Part shown: piece by piece, positions 36,824-46,443 of the stretch
Layout: each line of letters begins with the position of its first letter
Numbering within the stretch: the first letter of the stretch is position 1
Source of the DNA: Thalassobaculum fulvum
Lineage (GTDB): Bacteria; Pseudomonadota; Alphaproteobacteria; Thalassobaculales; Thalassobaculaceae
Assembly: GCF_014652915.1 (NCBI RefSeq)
Contig: NZ_BMZS01000002.1
Location: 416,590-480,589, forward strand
Reading direction: 5' to 3'
DNA: 64,000 nucleotides
Program-made: the position numbers and the translations under genes
The notes under the pieces: model-generated
Seen by the model: the letters and a program-made list of their open reading frames with translations, nothing else
What the model was told of the DNA's origin: nothing
The model's database searches: none

Positions 36824-37732
36824 ATGCGCACCCTGCCGCCGCTGACCGCACTGCGGGCCTTCGAGGCGACCGCCCGGCTCGGCAGCGTCACCCGGGCTGC
36901 CGACGAGCTGTCGGTGACCCACGCCGCCGTCAGCCACCAGCTGCGCGCCCTGGAGGACTGGTTCGGGCGACCGCTGTTCCGCCGCGAGCATCGCCGGATC
37001 GAGCCGAACGAGGCCGGGGCCGGGCTGCTGCCGGTGGTCACCGACGCGTTCGACCGGCTGGCGGCCCGGGCGTCGGAGATCCGGGCCCAGGGCGGCCGGC
37101 AGATCCTGACCATCACCTCGGCTCCCTCGGTCGCCTACCGGTGGATCGTGCCGCGGCTGGCCGCGTTCAGCGCCGCCCACCCGGAGATCGACGTCCGGCT
37201 CGAACACTCCACGCGGCTGGTCGACCTGACCCGCGAGAGCGTCGACGTGGCGATCCGCTACGGCACCGGCCCCTGGCCAGGCCTGACCGCCTATCCGCTG
37301 ATGCCGGGCCACGCCCTGCCCATCGCCTCGCCGGCACTGCTGGAGCGTCACGGGCTGAGCGCCGACGACCTGCCGCTGTCGCCGGAGACGATCGCCGGCC
37401 TCCCGCTTCAGCACGAGGAGACCCGCGACTTCTGGCGGCGTTGGTTCGTCGACGCCGGGGTGGTCGGCGCCGACGTGTCCAGCGGTGCCGTGTTCCACGA
37501 AGCCGGCGTGCTGATCGACGTCGCCATGGCGGCCCAGGGGGTGGTGCTGGGCCGGGTCGCGCTGGCCCGGGGCCTGATCGACCAGGGCCTGCTGCTGACC
37601 CTGCACGACCGGCCGGTCGGGGCCGGCGCCAGCTACTGGCTATGCTATCCGAGCAGCCGCCGGGACGATCCGGCGATCGTCGCGTTCCGCGAGTTCGTTT
37701 TCGCGGAAGCGGGGATTTCCGGATCTGAATGA
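36824..37732 (+). CDS. LysR family transcriptional regulator (GcvA-like)
   Basis: A 302-residue LysR-type regulator. The winged helix-turn-helix is at about residues 5-65 (PLTALRAFEATARLGSVTRA; DELSVTHAAVSHQLRALEDW). The effector-binding domain follows from about 90 to 295, and its pattern RLAAFSAAHPEIDVRLE and SVDVAIRYGTGPWPGL is typical of the GcvA subgroup. No ribosome-binding site precedes the ATG, because the space holds a palindrome. The probable target is the divergent small gene at 36485. Confidence 0.93.
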   Translation: MRTLPPLTALRAFEATARLGSVTRAADELSVTHAAVSHQLRALEDWFGRPLFRREHRRIEPNEAGAGLLPVVTDAFDRLAARASEIRAQGGRQILTITSAPSVAYRWIVPRLAAFSAAHPEIDVRLEHSTRLVDLTRESVDVAIRYGTGPWPGLTAYPLMPGHALPIASPALLERHGLSADDLPLSPETIAGLPLQHEETRDFWRRWFVDAGVVGADVSSGAVFHEAGVLIDVAMAAQGVVLGRVALARGLIDQGLLLTLHDRPVGAGASYWLCYPSSRRDDPAIVAFREFVFAEAGISGSE

Positions 37733-37743
37733 TCGCCGATCGG

Positions 37744-37772
37744 TTGCCACACCATAATTAGTCATATAACAT
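37744..37772 (+). promoter_or_regulatory. Promoter candidate upstream of the SMP-30-type gene
   Basis: A distinctly AT-rich stretch lies between the LysR gene and the SMP-30-type gene. TTGCCA (37744-37749) and TAACAT (37767-37772), 17 bases apart, resemble sigma-70 -35 and -10 boxes; TATAAC two bases earlier is an alternative -10. The leader to the ATG at 37960 would be about 180 bases, within which I see no gene. Confidence 0.35.
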
Positions 37773-37959
37773 ACTACCATACGGCCATTTGATCACGCAC
37801 CGGCCGTACCTCCGCCGGCACGGCGTCAGCAGGGCACCAGCAAGGGGCGGTCCCGCCGTGCAGGGCAGGCCGGGACGCCGGGGCCGCGGACGAGACTCGC
37901 CACTGTGCCGCTGCCCCCGCCGGCCCCAACGGCACCCGCCCCGACCGAGGGAGGACTCC

Positions 37960-39072
37960 ATGACCCGTACCGACCGACCCGACGACGGGACGCCACGTTT
38001 CGACCGCCGGGGCTTCCTGGCCGCCGCCGCGACGATCGCCGCGACCACGGCCATGGCGCCGGAGGCGTTCGCCCGCAACTTCGGGCCGGGCACCGAGCCG
38101 GTCCGCTACCCGGACCCCGACATCATCGCCCTGGACAAGCGCTTCAAGGCCAAGCTCGGCAACACCCCGATCCAGCGCCTGCATCTCGGGACGCTGTGGG
38201 CCGAGGGGCCGGCCTGGAACGGGGTCGGACGCTACCTGCTGTGGAGCGACATCCCGAACAACGAGCAGCTCCGCTGGATCGAGGAGGACGGCCACGTCAG
38301 CCGCGGCTTCCGGGCGCCCTCCGGCAACAGCAACGGCAACACCTTCGACTACCGCGGCCGGCAGATCGCCTGCGAGCACCTCAACCGCCGCGTAGTCCGC
38401 TACGAGTACGACGGCTCCGTCACGGTGCTGGCCGACAAGAACGACCAAGGCCAGGGCTTCAACGCCCCGAACGACGCCGTGGTGCATCCGAACGACGGGT
38501 CGATCTGGTTCACCGATCCGGGCTACGGCCAGCTGATGAACTACGAGGGCCGGCGCGCCGACACCGGCTCGGTACAGCCCTTCGTCAAGGAGGCGGTCTA
38601 CCGGATCGACGCGAACAGCGGGGCGGTCACCAAGGTGACGGACGCGCCGTTCAAACCCAACGGTCTGTGCTTCAGCCACGACTACAAGAAGCTGTACGTG
38701 GCCGATACCGGGGTCTCGCACTATCCGGACGCCGCCAGCCGGATCTGGCAGTTCGACCTCGACGGCGAGAAGGGCACGCTGTCCAACGGTCGCGAGTTCG
38801 CCAGCATGACCTGGGAGGGCCGCACCGGCTTCGCCGACGGCATCCGCTGCGACGAGGACGGCAACGTCTGGTCGTCGGCCGGCTGGGTCGGCGACGGCTA
38901 CGACGGGGTCCACGTGTTCGCACCCGACGGCGCCCGCATCGCGCAGATCCGGCTGCCGGAGATCTGTTCGAACGTCTGCTTCGGCGGCACCAAGCGCAAC
39001 CGGCTGTTCATGACCGCCAGCCAGAGCCTGTACGCGGTCTACGTCGAGACCCGGGGCGCCCACATCACCTGA
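37960..39072 (+). CDS. Tat-exported SMP-30/gluconolactonase/LRE family protein
   Basis: A 370-residue six-bladed propeller hydrolase of the SMP-30/gluconolaconase-like group. A twin-arginine signal (DRRGFLAAAATIAATTAMAP, RR at 16-17) indicates folded export to the periplasm. Core motifs are LWAEGPAWNGVGRYLLWSDI, NAPNDAVVHPNDGSIWFTDP, KPNGLCFSHDYKKLYVADTG and FADGIRCDEDGNVWSSAG, which supply the metal-site Glu, Asn and Asp residues. It likely hydrolyses a sugar lactone. The start was chosen at 37960, after GGAGGA, in place of an upstream in-frame ATG. Confidence 0.9.
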   Translation: MTRTDRPDDGTPRFDRRGFLAAAATIAATTAMAPEAFARNFGPGTEPVRYPDPDIIALDKRFKAKLGNTPIQRLHLGTLWAEGPAWNGVGRYLLWSDIPNNEQLRWIEEDGHVSRGFRAPSGNSNGNTFDYRGRQIACEHLNRRVVRYEYDGSVTVLADKNDQGQGFNAPNDAVVHPNDGSIWFTDPGYGQLMNYEGRRADTGSVQPFVKEAVYRIDANSGAVTKVTDAPFKPNGLCFSHDYKKLYVADTGVSHYPDAASRIWQFDLDGEKGTLSNGREFASMTWEGRTGFADGIRCDEDGNVWSSAGWVGDGYDGVHVFAPDGARIAQIRLPEICSNVCFGGTKRNRLFMTASQSLYAVYVETRGAHIT

Positions 39073-39136
39073 CGGCGGCTCACGCGAACCGGCGGCGGGT
39101 GGCGACCGCCGCCGGCCGGGCTTTGGATTGTCAGGA

Positions 39137-40033
39137 TCATCGCGCCGCCGCTCCACGCTCGATGCCGACCAGCACCGACCAGCGCCCGGGCGACAGGCCG
39201 TAGGCGCGCCGGAACTGCCGGGTCATGTGACTCTGATCGGCGAAGCCGCTGGCCGTCGCGGCATCGGCGAGCGGCATGCCGGCCCGGATCAGCGACCGCG
39301 CCCGGTCCAGCCGGCGCAGCACCAGATAGTGATGCGGACTGGTCCCCAGACAGGCCCGGAACAGCCGGGCCACCGCGTAGCGCGACCGGCCGGTGACGGC
39401 TTCCAGCTCGGCCGAGCCGACCCCGACCCCGGTTCCGGCCTCGACAGCGACGTCGAGCCGCTCGCGGGCCCGGTGCACCGCGGCCAGGTCGCGCGCCGGA
39501 AGCGGTCGTCCGCCGATCGGGTCGACCGCCGCCAGCGCGTCCGCCAGGCCCTGCACGATGCGGTCGCGCTGCAGCTCGTCGAGCGGGTCGTCCAGATCGG
39601 CCAGGGCCGGAACCACCGCCCGGAGCAGCCGCGGGTCGTCGGTCACCGCGTCGCGGGCGAACGGCAGCGAGCGCCGGGTCTCGGCGAGGGCGTCCCGGAT
39701 CAGCGCCGGCTCGACGTAGAGGATGCGGTAGCGGAAGCCGTCCTCGGTCCCGGCCCGGCCGTCGTGGACCTCGTCGGGATGCAGCACGAACACCTGCCCC
39801 GGCACGCTGCAAGTCGACGCCCCGCGGTACCGGAACGCCTGCACGCCGCGCAACGTGAAGCCGATCGCGTAAGTATCGTGGCGATGCGGATCGAAGCCGT
39901 GGCCTGCGAAATACGCCTCGATCCGCTCCAGCCCCGGGCCCGGCGGTGCGCTGCGGATCCAGCCGGCACGGTCGCCGGCCGCGCACGATCGTTCAAGACC
40001 GGAGGCGGCTCCATGGTCCATATCGGTTGCCAT
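39137..40033 (-). CDS. AraC family transcriptional regulator
   Basis: A 298-residue regulator with an AraC-type cupin binding domain (about 30-170; HGFDPHRHDTYAIGFTLRGV, FVLHPDEVHDGRAGTEDGF) and a C-terminal HTH pair. Recognition segments include YAVARLFRACLGTSPHHYLV and TASGFADQSHMTRQFRRAYG. It is divergent from a LysE-type exporter, 32 bases apart, and this AraC-LysE pair is common, so amino acid or metabolite efflux control is likely. No clear ribosome-binding site precedes its ATG. Confidence 0.92.
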   Translation of the reverse strand: MATDMDHGAASGLERSCAAGDRAGWIRSAPPGPGLERIEAYFAGHGFDPHRHDTYAIGFTLRGVQAFRYRGASTCSVPGQVFVLHPDEVHDGRAGTEDGFRYRILYVEPALIRDALAETRRSLPFARDAVTDDPRLLRAVVPALADLDDPLDELQRDRIVQGLADALAAVDPIGGRPLPARDLAAVHRARERLDVAVEAGTGVGVGSAELEAVTGRSRYAVARLFRACLGTSPHHYLVLRRLDRARSLIRAGMPLADAATASGFADQSHMTRQFRRAYGLSPGRWSVLVGIERGAAAR

Positions 40034-40065
40034 AGCTCAGCATAGCGCCAAGGAGAGCCGTCGAC

Positions 40066-40659
40066 ATGCAGGACCTGCTGGGTTTCGTAATGGCCGGCTT
40101 CGCGCTCGCCGGCAGCCCCGGGCCGAACACCCTCAGCCTCGCCGCCACCGGCGCCGCCTTCGGGGCGCGCCGGGGCCTCGCCTACATGACGGGCCTCAAC
40201 CTCGGCATGGTCGCGGTGATGGCGATCACCGCCAGCGGGGTGATCGGCGTGCTGTTCGCGGTGCCGGGGGCGGCGCCGGCGATCACGGCCGCGGCCGCCG
40301 GCTACTTCGTCTATCTGGCCTGGCGGATCGCCACCGCACCGCCGCTCGACGACGGCACCGGCGACCGGCGCCAGCCGTCGTTCCTGGCCGGCGTCCTGCT
40401 GTCGCTGGTCAATCCCAAGGCCTATGCCGCGATGGCGGCGCTGTTCTCCGGTTTCGTGCTGGTCGGCGGCAGCGCCGGGCTGGACGTGGCGGCGAAGATC
40501 GCCGTGCTGTTCCTGGTCATCGGCACCGTCAACATCGCCTGGCTGGTCACCGGTGCTGCGCTGACCCGGCTGTTCCGCGACCCGCGCACCAGCCGGCTCG
40601 TCAACGTCGGCTTCGCCCTGCTGCTGCTGGCATCGGTGACGTTCGCTGTGGCGTTCTGA
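40066..40659 (+). CDS. LysE/RhtB family amino acid exporter
   Basis: A 197-residue inner-membrane exporter with about six hydrophobic segments. The family signature is AGSPGPNTLSLAATGAAFGA near residues 15-34, followed by RRGLAYMTGLNLGM. LLSLVNPKAYAAMAALFSGF in the middle is also typical. It is probably controlled by the divergent AraC regulator. A strong hairpin after the stop (40664-40695) separates it from the convergent chemoreceptor gene. Confidence 0.93.
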   Translation: MQDLLGFVMAGFALAGSPGPNTLSLAATGAAFGARRGLAYMTGLNLGMVAVMAITASGVIGVLFAVPGAAPAITAAAAGYFVYLAWRIATAPPLDDGTGDRRQPSFLAGVLLSLVNPKAYAAMAALFSGFVLVGGSAGLDVAAKIAVLFLVIGTVNIAWLVTGAALTRLFRDPRTSRLVNVGFALLLLASVTFAVAF

Positions 40660-40663
40660 AGCA

Positions 40664-40695
40664 CCGCCGGGCGAGACCGGAGCCTCGCCCGGCGG
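40664..40695. terminator. Bidirectional terminator-like hairpin
   Basis: A perfect 12-bp stem, CCGCCGGGCGAG (40664-40675) and CTCGCCCGGCGG (40684-40695), has an 8-base loop. It fills the gap between the convergent LysE and chemoreceptor genes and can serve both strands. It lacks a T-run. Confidence 0.65.
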
Positions 40696-40701
40696 CCCGG
40701 A

Positions 40702-42702
40702 TCAGGCCGCCCGCACGCCGGCGAGGAACTCCTCGACGGTCCGCCGAAGGGCAGCCGACTGCGAGGCCAGCAGCCCGGCCGAGGAGTTGACCTGGCCCGC
40801 GGCGGCGCCGGTGTCGGTGGCGGCCTGGGTGACCGATACGATGTTCTGCGAGACGTCGTGCGTGCCGCGCGCCGCTTCCTGGACGTTGCGGGAGATCTCG
40901 CGGGTCGCCGCCCCCTGCTCCTCGACCGCCGAGGCGATGCTGCCGGCGATCTCGTTCACCTCGTTGATCGTCGTGCCGATGCCCTGGATCGCCGACACCG
41001 CTTCGCCCGTCGCGGTCTGGATGCCGCCGATGTGCTGGCTGATCTCCTCGGTCGCCCGGGCGGTCTGCGACGCCAGGCTCTTCACCTCGCCGGCTACCAC
41101 CGCGAAGCCCTTGCCCATCTCGCCGGCACGGGCGGCCTCGATGGTGGCGTTCAGCGCCAGCAGGTTGGTCTGGGCGGCGATGTCCTGGATCAGGTTGACG
41201 ACCTCGCCGACACGGCGCGCCGCCTCCGCAAGGGACTGCACCTGGATGTTGGTGGCCTCCGCGCTGGCGGTCGCGTCGTTGGCGATCCGGGCCGACTGGG
41301 TGACCTGCCGGCTGATCTCCTCGATCGAGCCCGAGAGCTCCTCCGCAGCCGACGCGACCGCCTGGACGTTCGCCGACGCCTGCTCGGCCGCCGCGGCAAC
41401 CGCCGTCGCCTGACGGCTGGTCTCCTCGGCCGTCGCCGACATCGAGGTCGCGGTCGTCTGCATCTGGTCGGTCGCCGAGCCGAACTGCATCAGAACCTCG
41501 GCAACCGCCGCGTCGAAGTTGCGGGTGAGGTCCTCGATCCGGCGCGCGCGCTCCTCGCGGGCACGACGCTGCTGTTCCTGCTCGGCTGCCAGTTGCTCGT
41601 TGCGGATCAGGTTGTCCTTGAATACCTGGACCGCCTCGGCCATCTCGCCGACCTCGTCCTTGCGGCCACGGGCCGGAATCTCGGTGGTCTTGTCGCCGCC
41701 GGCCAAACGGCGCATGGCGTCGGTCATCGCGACGATCGGGCGGGAGATCCCGCGGCCGACGACGTAGGCCAGTACGACGCCTATCAGCAGGGCGGCGATC
41801 GAGACGACGATACCCAGCCATTCCGACCGCACGATCGCCGCCGTCGCCTGCGAGCCGAGGGCGTCCTGGCCTCTCCTGTTCTCTTCCTTGAGCTCCTCGA
41901 GAGCCGTGGCGACCTGCGAACCGATGACGTCCAGCTTGCCTTCGATGATCGCGTTCCGCTCGAAGATCACCCGGCCGACCGCCAGGAACGCTGCATCGTA
42001 CTCGTCCGCCAGCGCCGACAGCCTGGCGAGTCCCGAGCGCGACTGATCGTTCGAGACCAGGGCGCCCAGGGGGCCCAGGTTGTCCCGGAGCGCCTTCGAC
42101 TCCTGTGCCACGCGGTCGATCTGTTCCTGGCCGTTCTCGACGAGGAACCGGTTCGAATAGATGCGCGCCAGCAGCAGCGACCGCAGGGCAAGGCCACCGC
42201 GATACACGGCGCCGGCATTGCCCAGCCGCTGTTCCGCCTCCATCACCGCCGTGAGTTCCTGCTCGGCCTCGGTCCCGATGCGGTTCAGGGTCTCGACCAA
42301 GGCCTCCAGCCTGTCGCGGAGCGGCAAGACTCCCTCGAATGCCTGCTCATAGGCCGCGATGCTGACACCGATCTGTCGAACCAGTTCCCGCTTCTCCGGA
42401 TTGACGACCAGCTGCAGGGTCTCGTCGATGGCGGCCTTGGCGGCGCGCTCCCGCTCCTGGACCTCTTGGGCGGCCTTCGGATCGCCCGTCTGGATGAAGG
42501 TCTTGACGCCGATACGGACCCGCGACAGCTCCGATTCCACCGCCGACACCGCGTTGGTCTGAAGGGTGAGCCGCCGGTAGGTCCCGAACATGTCCTCCGC
42601 CTGGATCAACCCCAGCACGGTCACCGCGGATGCCGCCAACAACAACAAAAGGATCGCGCCAGAGTTGATGCCGACCTTCGCCGATACCCCAAGGTTGTTC
42701 AT
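40702..42702 (-). CDS. Methyl-accepting chemotaxis protein
   Basis: Chemoreceptor of 666 residues. The first membrane helix is at about 12-34 ([19 protein letters not shown]). A long helical periplasmic sensor of about 255 residues follows, of HBM or extended four-helix type. The second helix is near 295-315 ([19 protein letters not shown]), then a HAMP domain and a cytoplasmic signalling domain with the conserved tip [20 protein letters not shown]. No C-terminal CheR-binding pentapeptide is present. The start at 42702 follows GGGGA; the upstream frame is not MCP-like. No other chemotaxis gene lies nearby. Confidence 0.94.
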   Translation of the reverse strand: MNNLGVSAKVGINSGAILLLLLAASAVTVLGLIQAEDMFGTYRRLTLQTNAVSAVESELSRVRIGVKTFIQTGDPKAAQEVQERERAAKAAIDETLQLVVNPEKRELVRQIGVSIAAYEQAFEGVLPLRDRLEALVETLNRIGTEAEQELTAVMEAEQRLGNAGAVYRGGLALRSLLLARIYSNRFLVENGQEQIDRVAQESKALRDNLGPLGALVSNDQSRSGLARLSALADEYDAAFLAVGRVIFERNAIIEGKLDVIGSQVATALEELKEENRRGQDALGSQATAAIVRSEWLGIVVSIAALLIGVVLAYVVGRGISRPIVAMTDAMRRLAGGDKTTEIPARGRKDEVGEMAEAVQVFKDNLIRNEQLAAEQEQQRRAREERARRIEDLTRNFDAAVAEVLMQFGSATDQMQTTATSMSATAEETSRQATAVAAAAEQASANVQAVASAAEELSGSIEEISRQVTQSARIANDATASAEATNIQVQSLAEAARRVGEVVNLIQDIAAQTNLLALNATIEAARAGEMGKGFAVVAGEVKSLASQTARATEEISQHIGGIQTATGEAVSAIQGIGTTINEVNEIAGSIASAVEEQGAATREISRNVQEAARGTHDVSQNIVSVTQAATDTGAAAGQVNSSAGLLASQSAALRRTVEEFLAGVRAA

Positions 42703-42897
42703 TGATTCCCCGCGTTCTGCAATAAGGAGATCTCGCGACCGAGCTTTTCGCCTTGGGCCGACATAGATCTTCAAGTGGATATACGCGACGAATTCGGAAT
42801 GGATCTGGAAAGCAGGAAGATTTGTTTTCGCCCCATTGCGTAGCCACCGGCGCTTCCGGGTATCTACCCGGGTCAACTGCGCTCCGCCACAAGCGGC

Positions 42898-43809
42898 TTA
42901 CCCGCCGGCGAGATCGCCCGTTCCGCGCTCGGCCGCCCCGATCGCATCGGCCAGCCGGGCCGACGCCGAGCCCGGCCGCAGCGGCTTCGGCTGGTCGGCC
43001 GACGGCGCCCAGGCGGTCAGGTACAGCACCTGGAAGCGTGCCGGCACCCGGCCGTCGGGGCCGGCGAAGCGCTCGGCATAGATCTCGGCGGCGCGGGCGA
43101 ACAGGGCGCGCGGGCTGAACTGCCGGCGGCGCTCCAGCACGGCGTTGGCCTCGCCCATGCCGCGCAGGTCGCGCAGCAGGTGGAACGCGGTCTCGTAGGT
43201 CACCGGGATGGTGTCGGCGTCGGCCACCGGCAGCGCGAAGCCGGCGCGCTGCAGCAGGCCGGCGACGTCGCGCAGGTCGGCGAACGGCGACACCCGCGGG
43301 CTGACCCCGCCGGTCACCTCGCTCTCGGCCTCGAACAGCGCGTCGCGCAGCTCGACCAGGGTGTCGCCGCCGAGCATCGCCATCAGCAGCAGGCCGTCCG
43401 GCTTCAGGGCCCGGCGGATCTGCGCGAGCGCGCCCGGCAGGTCGTTCACCCAGTGCAGCGACAGCGCGCCGAACACCGCGTCGAGCGAGCCGTCGGCGAA
43501 CGGCAGCGCCTCCTCGTCGACCGCCGCGGCCGGGCCGTCGGCGGCCCGCGCCCGCGCCCAGGCCGGCGCCAGGTCGGCCTGGATCAGGGTGTCGACCTTG
43601 CCGCTGGCCCGCAGCAGCCGGCCGAGCGCGCCGGACCGGGCGCCGAGCTCGAGCGCCACGGGAAATCGGCGGCGGATGTCGTCGAGCCGCTCGGCCAGCC
43701 GCTCGGCGACCTCCTGCTCCAGGAACGCGAAGTCCGCATAGCCCGGGATCGCGCGCTCGCGGCGGCGGCGCACCAGGGATCGGTCGAACACGAGCATCGG
43801 GTCGGTCAT
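42898..43809 (-). CDS. SAM-dependent methyltransferase (BioC/NDUFAF5 type)
   Basis: Class I methyltransferase of 303 residues from the ATG at 43809. The SAM motif region VALELGARSGALGRLLRASG is near residue 55, with DEEALPFADGSLDAVFGALS (motif II/III) and LHWVNDLPGALAQIRRALKP. The latter segments are characteristic of the BioC/NDUFAF5 family, linked to biotin synthesis or complex I assembly. No biotin genes are nearby, so the complex I assembly-type role is as likely. The N-terminus MLVFDRSLVRRRRERAIPGY matches this family. It is divergent from comF. Confidence 0.88.
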   Translation of the reverse strand: MTDPMLVFDRSLVRRRRERAIPGYADFAFLEQEVAERLAERLDDIRRRFPVALELGARSGALGRLLRASGKVDTLIQADLAPAWARARAADGPAAAVDEEALPFADGSLDAVFGALSLHWVNDLPGALAQIRRALKPDGLLLMAMLGGDTLVELRDALFEAESEVTGGVSPRVSPFADLRDVAGLLQRAGFALPVADADTIPVTYETAFHLLRDLRGMGEANAVLERRRQFSPRALFARAAEIYAERFAGPDGRVPARFQVLYLTAWAPSADQPKPLRPGSASARLADAIGAAERGTGDLAGG

Positions 43810-43880
43810 GGCCGGGTATATGGCGCAGCCGCCGGCCGAGCGCACCCCGAATTCCGCCTGGCCGTTCCATAGTCTGCCGA

Positions 43881-44642
43881 ATGACCCGGCCCGGAACCGT
43901 GCTGAGCCCGACCGTCCTGACCCTGGCGCGCGGCGTGTCGACCGTCGTGCTGGACGCGTTGCTGCCGCCGCGCTGCGCCACCTGCGACGAACCGGTCGAC
44001 CGGCCGCGCACCCTGTGCCTGGGGTGCTGGTCGAAGCTGGCCTTCATCGCCCACCCGCTGTGCGCGGTCTGCGGCGATCCGTTCGAGACCGCGCCGCCGG
44101 GCGAGCCGCTGTGCGGCGACTGCCTCGCCGCCCCGCCGCCCTGGCAGCGCGGCCGTTCGGCGCTGCGCTACGACGACGCCAGCCGCCCCCTGGTGCTCGA
44201 CTTCAAGCACGGCGACCGCCTGCACCTGGCGGCGCTGCTGGCCGGCTGGATGCAGGCGGCCGGGGCCGAGCTGCTGGACAGTGCCGAGGTGATCGTGCCG
44301 GTGCCGCTGCACCGCTGGCGGCTGGTCGCCCGGCGCTACAATCAGTCCGCCGTGCTGGCGCAAGCGCTCGGCCACGCCACCGGCACCGCCGTCGCCGATC
44401 GGGCGCTGCTGCGGGTCAGGCGCACGCCGAGCCAGGGCAACCTGACCCGCAGCCAGCGCGCCCGCAACGTCCAGGGCGCGTTCCGGGTCGAGCCGCGGCG
44501 GCAGGGCGAGATCGCCGGCCGCCGGGTCCTGCTGGTCGACGACGTCCTGACCTCCGGCGCCACCGCGGCGGCGTGCACCCGGGTGCTGCTGCGCGCCGGC
44601 GCCGGCGCGGTCGACCTGCTGACCCTGGCCCGGGTAGTATGA
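43881..44642 (+). CDS. ComF family phosphoribosyltransferase-like protein
   Basis: A 253-residue ComF-type protein, a family associated with DNA uptake or nucleotide salvage. Two CxxC zinc-ribbon pairs sit at the N-terminus: Cys32/35 with Cys46/49, and Cys61/64 with Cys78/81. The C-terminal PRTase domain has the PRPP-binding loop VLLVDDVLTSGATAAACTRV near residues 215-235. RRYNQSAVLAQALG and RTPSQGNLTRSQRARNVQGA are typical. It is the first gene of the common comF-grxC-nit neighbourhood. Confidence 0.93.
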   Translation: MTRPGTVLSPTVLTLARGVSTVVLDALLPPRCATCDEPVDRPRTLCLGCWSKLAFIAHPLCAVCGDPFETAPPGEPLCGDCLAAPPPWQRGRSALRYDDASRPLVLDFKHGDRLHLAALLAGWMQAAGAELLDSAEVIVPVPLHRWRLVARRYNQSAVLAQALGHATGTAVADRALLRVRRTPSQGNLTRSQRARNVQGAFRVEPRRQGEIAGRRVLLVDDVLTSGATAAACTRVLLRAGAGAVDLLTLARVV

Positions 44643-44745
44643 TTGGCAGCCTGAGGCCGCGGGTCTTCCCGCCCGGTGGCGCGCCGCCGGCCTGGGCAGG
44701 CGGCTTGAACACGGCATTCGGGCACGGCCCGGGAGGATGAGTTTA

Positions 44746-45153
44746 GTGTTCGCGATCAAGGCGGCCATCGACGACCCGTCGGCTGGGTCCTTCGTGCTCG
44801 CCGGTCAGAAGACCATGTATGGCGGCAAGAACATCGCCGCGGGCGACACGATCTTCGTGTTCGCCAGCGAGAACGAGGGCGGAACGGGCCTCGTTGCGCG
44901 CGGCATCGTTACGGCCGCCGAGAGCATCGCGCGAAGCCCCGGCATCGCCCGTCAGACCCCGCGCGTCAGTCTGACGATCCGACGCATGGCGCTGGCGAAG
45001 CGGCCGCTCGGGCGAAGCGCCCTTCGACCGTTCACCGATTGGACCGACGGCCGGCCCGAGACCGAGCTGAACTTCAAGTTCTACCGTCAGGCCACCAACA
45101 AGATCGTCGGGATCTCTGAACGGACGGCGGCGTTCCTCGACGGTTTCTTCTAG
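44746..45153 (+). CDS. Hypothetical protein, possibly PUA/EVE-like
   Basis: I do not firmly recognise this 135-residue protein. The segment IAAGDTIFVFASENEGGTGL followed by VARGIVTAAESIA recalls the small barrel of PUA/EVE-type domains, but this is only an impression. An ATG at 44737 touches the GGGAGG sequence (44731-44736) with no spacing, whereas the in-frame GTG at 44746 has ideal 9-base spacing, so 44746 is the preferred start. It lies between comF and grxC, where homologous neighbourhoods usually have no extra gene. Confidence 0.7.
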   Translation: MFAIKAAIDDPSAGSFVLAGQKTMYGGKNIAAGDTIFVFASENEGGTGLVARGIVTAAESIARSPGIARQTPRVSLTIRRMALAKRPLGRSALRPFTDWTDGRPETELNFKFYRQATNKIVGISERTAAFLDGFF

Positions 45154-45250
45154 CGTTTCCGCGCGCGAATGTGACGGCTGTCATTCAGCGCCGCCGCTGG
45201 CGGAACCGCCGGACCGGCCCTATCTTTCGCCGGTACCCACGGAGACCCGC

Positions 45251-45517
45251 ATGGCCAAGAAGATCGAGATCTACACCACCATGTTCTGCCCGTTCTGCTA
45301 CCGGGCGAAGGCGCTGCTGAACAGCAAGGGCGTCGAGTTCACCGAATACGACGTCGGCGGCTCGTCCGAGGCGCGCGCCAAGATGCGCGAGCGGGCGGCC
45401 GGTCGGCACACCGTGCCGCAGATCTTCATCGACGATGTGGGCATCGGCGGCTCCGACGACCTTGCAGCACTCGACCGTCAGGGTAAGCTCGACGAGATGC
45501 TCGGCCTGACCGCCTGA
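45251..45517 (+). CDS. grxC: Glutaredoxin 3
   Basis: Dithiol glutaredoxin of 88 residues that reduces disulfides with glutathione in the cytosol. The active site is CPFC (Cys13, Cys16) in TTMFCPFCYRAK. The GSH-binding TVPQIFIDDVGIGGSDDLAA segment is complete. It is preceded by GGAGAC and followed 34 bases later by the nitrilase-family gene, the usual alphaproteobacterial arrangement. Confidence 0.96.
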   Translation: MAKKIEIYTTMFCPFCYRAKALLNSKGVEFTEYDVGGSSEARAKMRERAAGRHTVPQIFIDDVGIGGSDDLAALDRQGKLDEMLGLTA

Positions 45518-45551
45518 GCCCGTTGTTGCCGCGCCCTCCCGGAGGCCCCCG

Positions 45552-46409
45552 ATGACCAAGCTGACCGTCGCCTGCGTGCAGACCAACTCGACGCCCGATC
45601 CGCTCGAGAACGTCGAGCTGGTGTCGCCGATGATCCGCGAGGCGGCGGCACGCGGGGCCCAGTTGATCACCACGCCCGAGATCGTCGGCATGCTGGAGCC
45701 GAAGCGCGACCAGGCACTGGCCAAGGCGAAGTCCGAGGAGACCCACGAGGTCCTGACCGCGTTCCGCGGCCTCGCGGCCGAGCTGGGGGTATGGCTGCTG
45801 GTCGGCTCGATCTCGATCAAGGTGTCCGACGACAAGCTCGCCAACCGCAGCTTCCTGCTGGACGACCGCGGCAACGTGGTGGCGCGCTACTCGAAGATCC
45901 ACATGTTCGACGTGCAGGTCGGCGACGGCCACACCTACCGGGAAAGCCACACCTACCAGCCCGGCGAGGAGGCGGTGATCGCCGAGACCCCGTGGGGCCG
46001 GATGGGCATGACCATCTGCTACGACATCCGGTTCCCGTACCTGTACCGCAAGCTGGCCCATGCCGGCGCCGAGGTGCTGTTCGCCCCCGCCGCCTTCACC
46101 AAGGTCACCGGCGAGGCGCACTGGCACGTGCTGCAGCGCGCCCGCGCCATCGAGACCGGCTGCTTCGTGGTCTCGGCCGCCCAGACCGGCACGCACGCCG
46201 GGGGGCGCCAGACCTTCGGGCATTCGGTGATCGTCGACCCCTGGGGCCGGGTGCTGGCCGACGCCGGCGAGGATGTCGGCGTGATCACCGCCGAGATCGA
46301 CCTCGACGAGGTGGCGGCGGCCCGCGGCAAGATCCCATCGCTGACCCACGACCGCCAGATCGGCGACCCGGCGGTCTACGGCACCGCGTTGCGGCAGGCC
46401 GGTGAGTAG
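45552..46409 (+). CDS. Carbon-nitrogen hydrolase (Nit1/NitFhit-like nitrilase superfamily)
   Basis: Amidase of 285 residues. The Glu-Lys-Cys triad is visible: Glu in TTPEIVGM (about 42), Lys in RYSKIHMFDV (about 115) and Cys in GMTICYDIRFPYLYRKLA (about 156). SAAQTGTHAGGRQTFGHSVI and VDPWGRVLADAGED are typical of the Nit subgroup, whose characterised members hydrolyse deaminated glutathione (metabolite repair). That fits the neighbouring glutaredoxin gene. The start is ATG 45552 after GGAGG. Confidence 0.92.
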   Translation: MTKLTVACVQTNSTPDPLENVELVSPMIREAAARGAQLITTPEIVGMLEPKRDQALAKAKSEETHEVLTAFRGLAAELGVWLLVGSISIKVSDDKLANRSFLLDDRGNVVARYSKIHMFDVQVGDGHTYRESHTYQPGEEAVIAETPWGRMGMTICYDIRFPYLYRKLAHAGAEVLFAPAAFTKVTGEAHWHVLQRARAIETGCFVVSAAQTGTHAGGRQTFGHSVIVDPWGRVLADAGEDVGVITAEIDLDEVAAARGKIPSLTHDRQIGDPAVYGTALRQAGE

Positions 46410-46443
46410 CGGCACGCCGCACGGCTGAGTGCTCCCCTACCCT

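Noticed and set aside
42857-42872. Short palindrome CCGGGTATCTACCCGG between the chemoreceptor and methyltransferase genes
   Set aside because: It is too short a loop for a terminator and a single occurrence; no support for an operator role.
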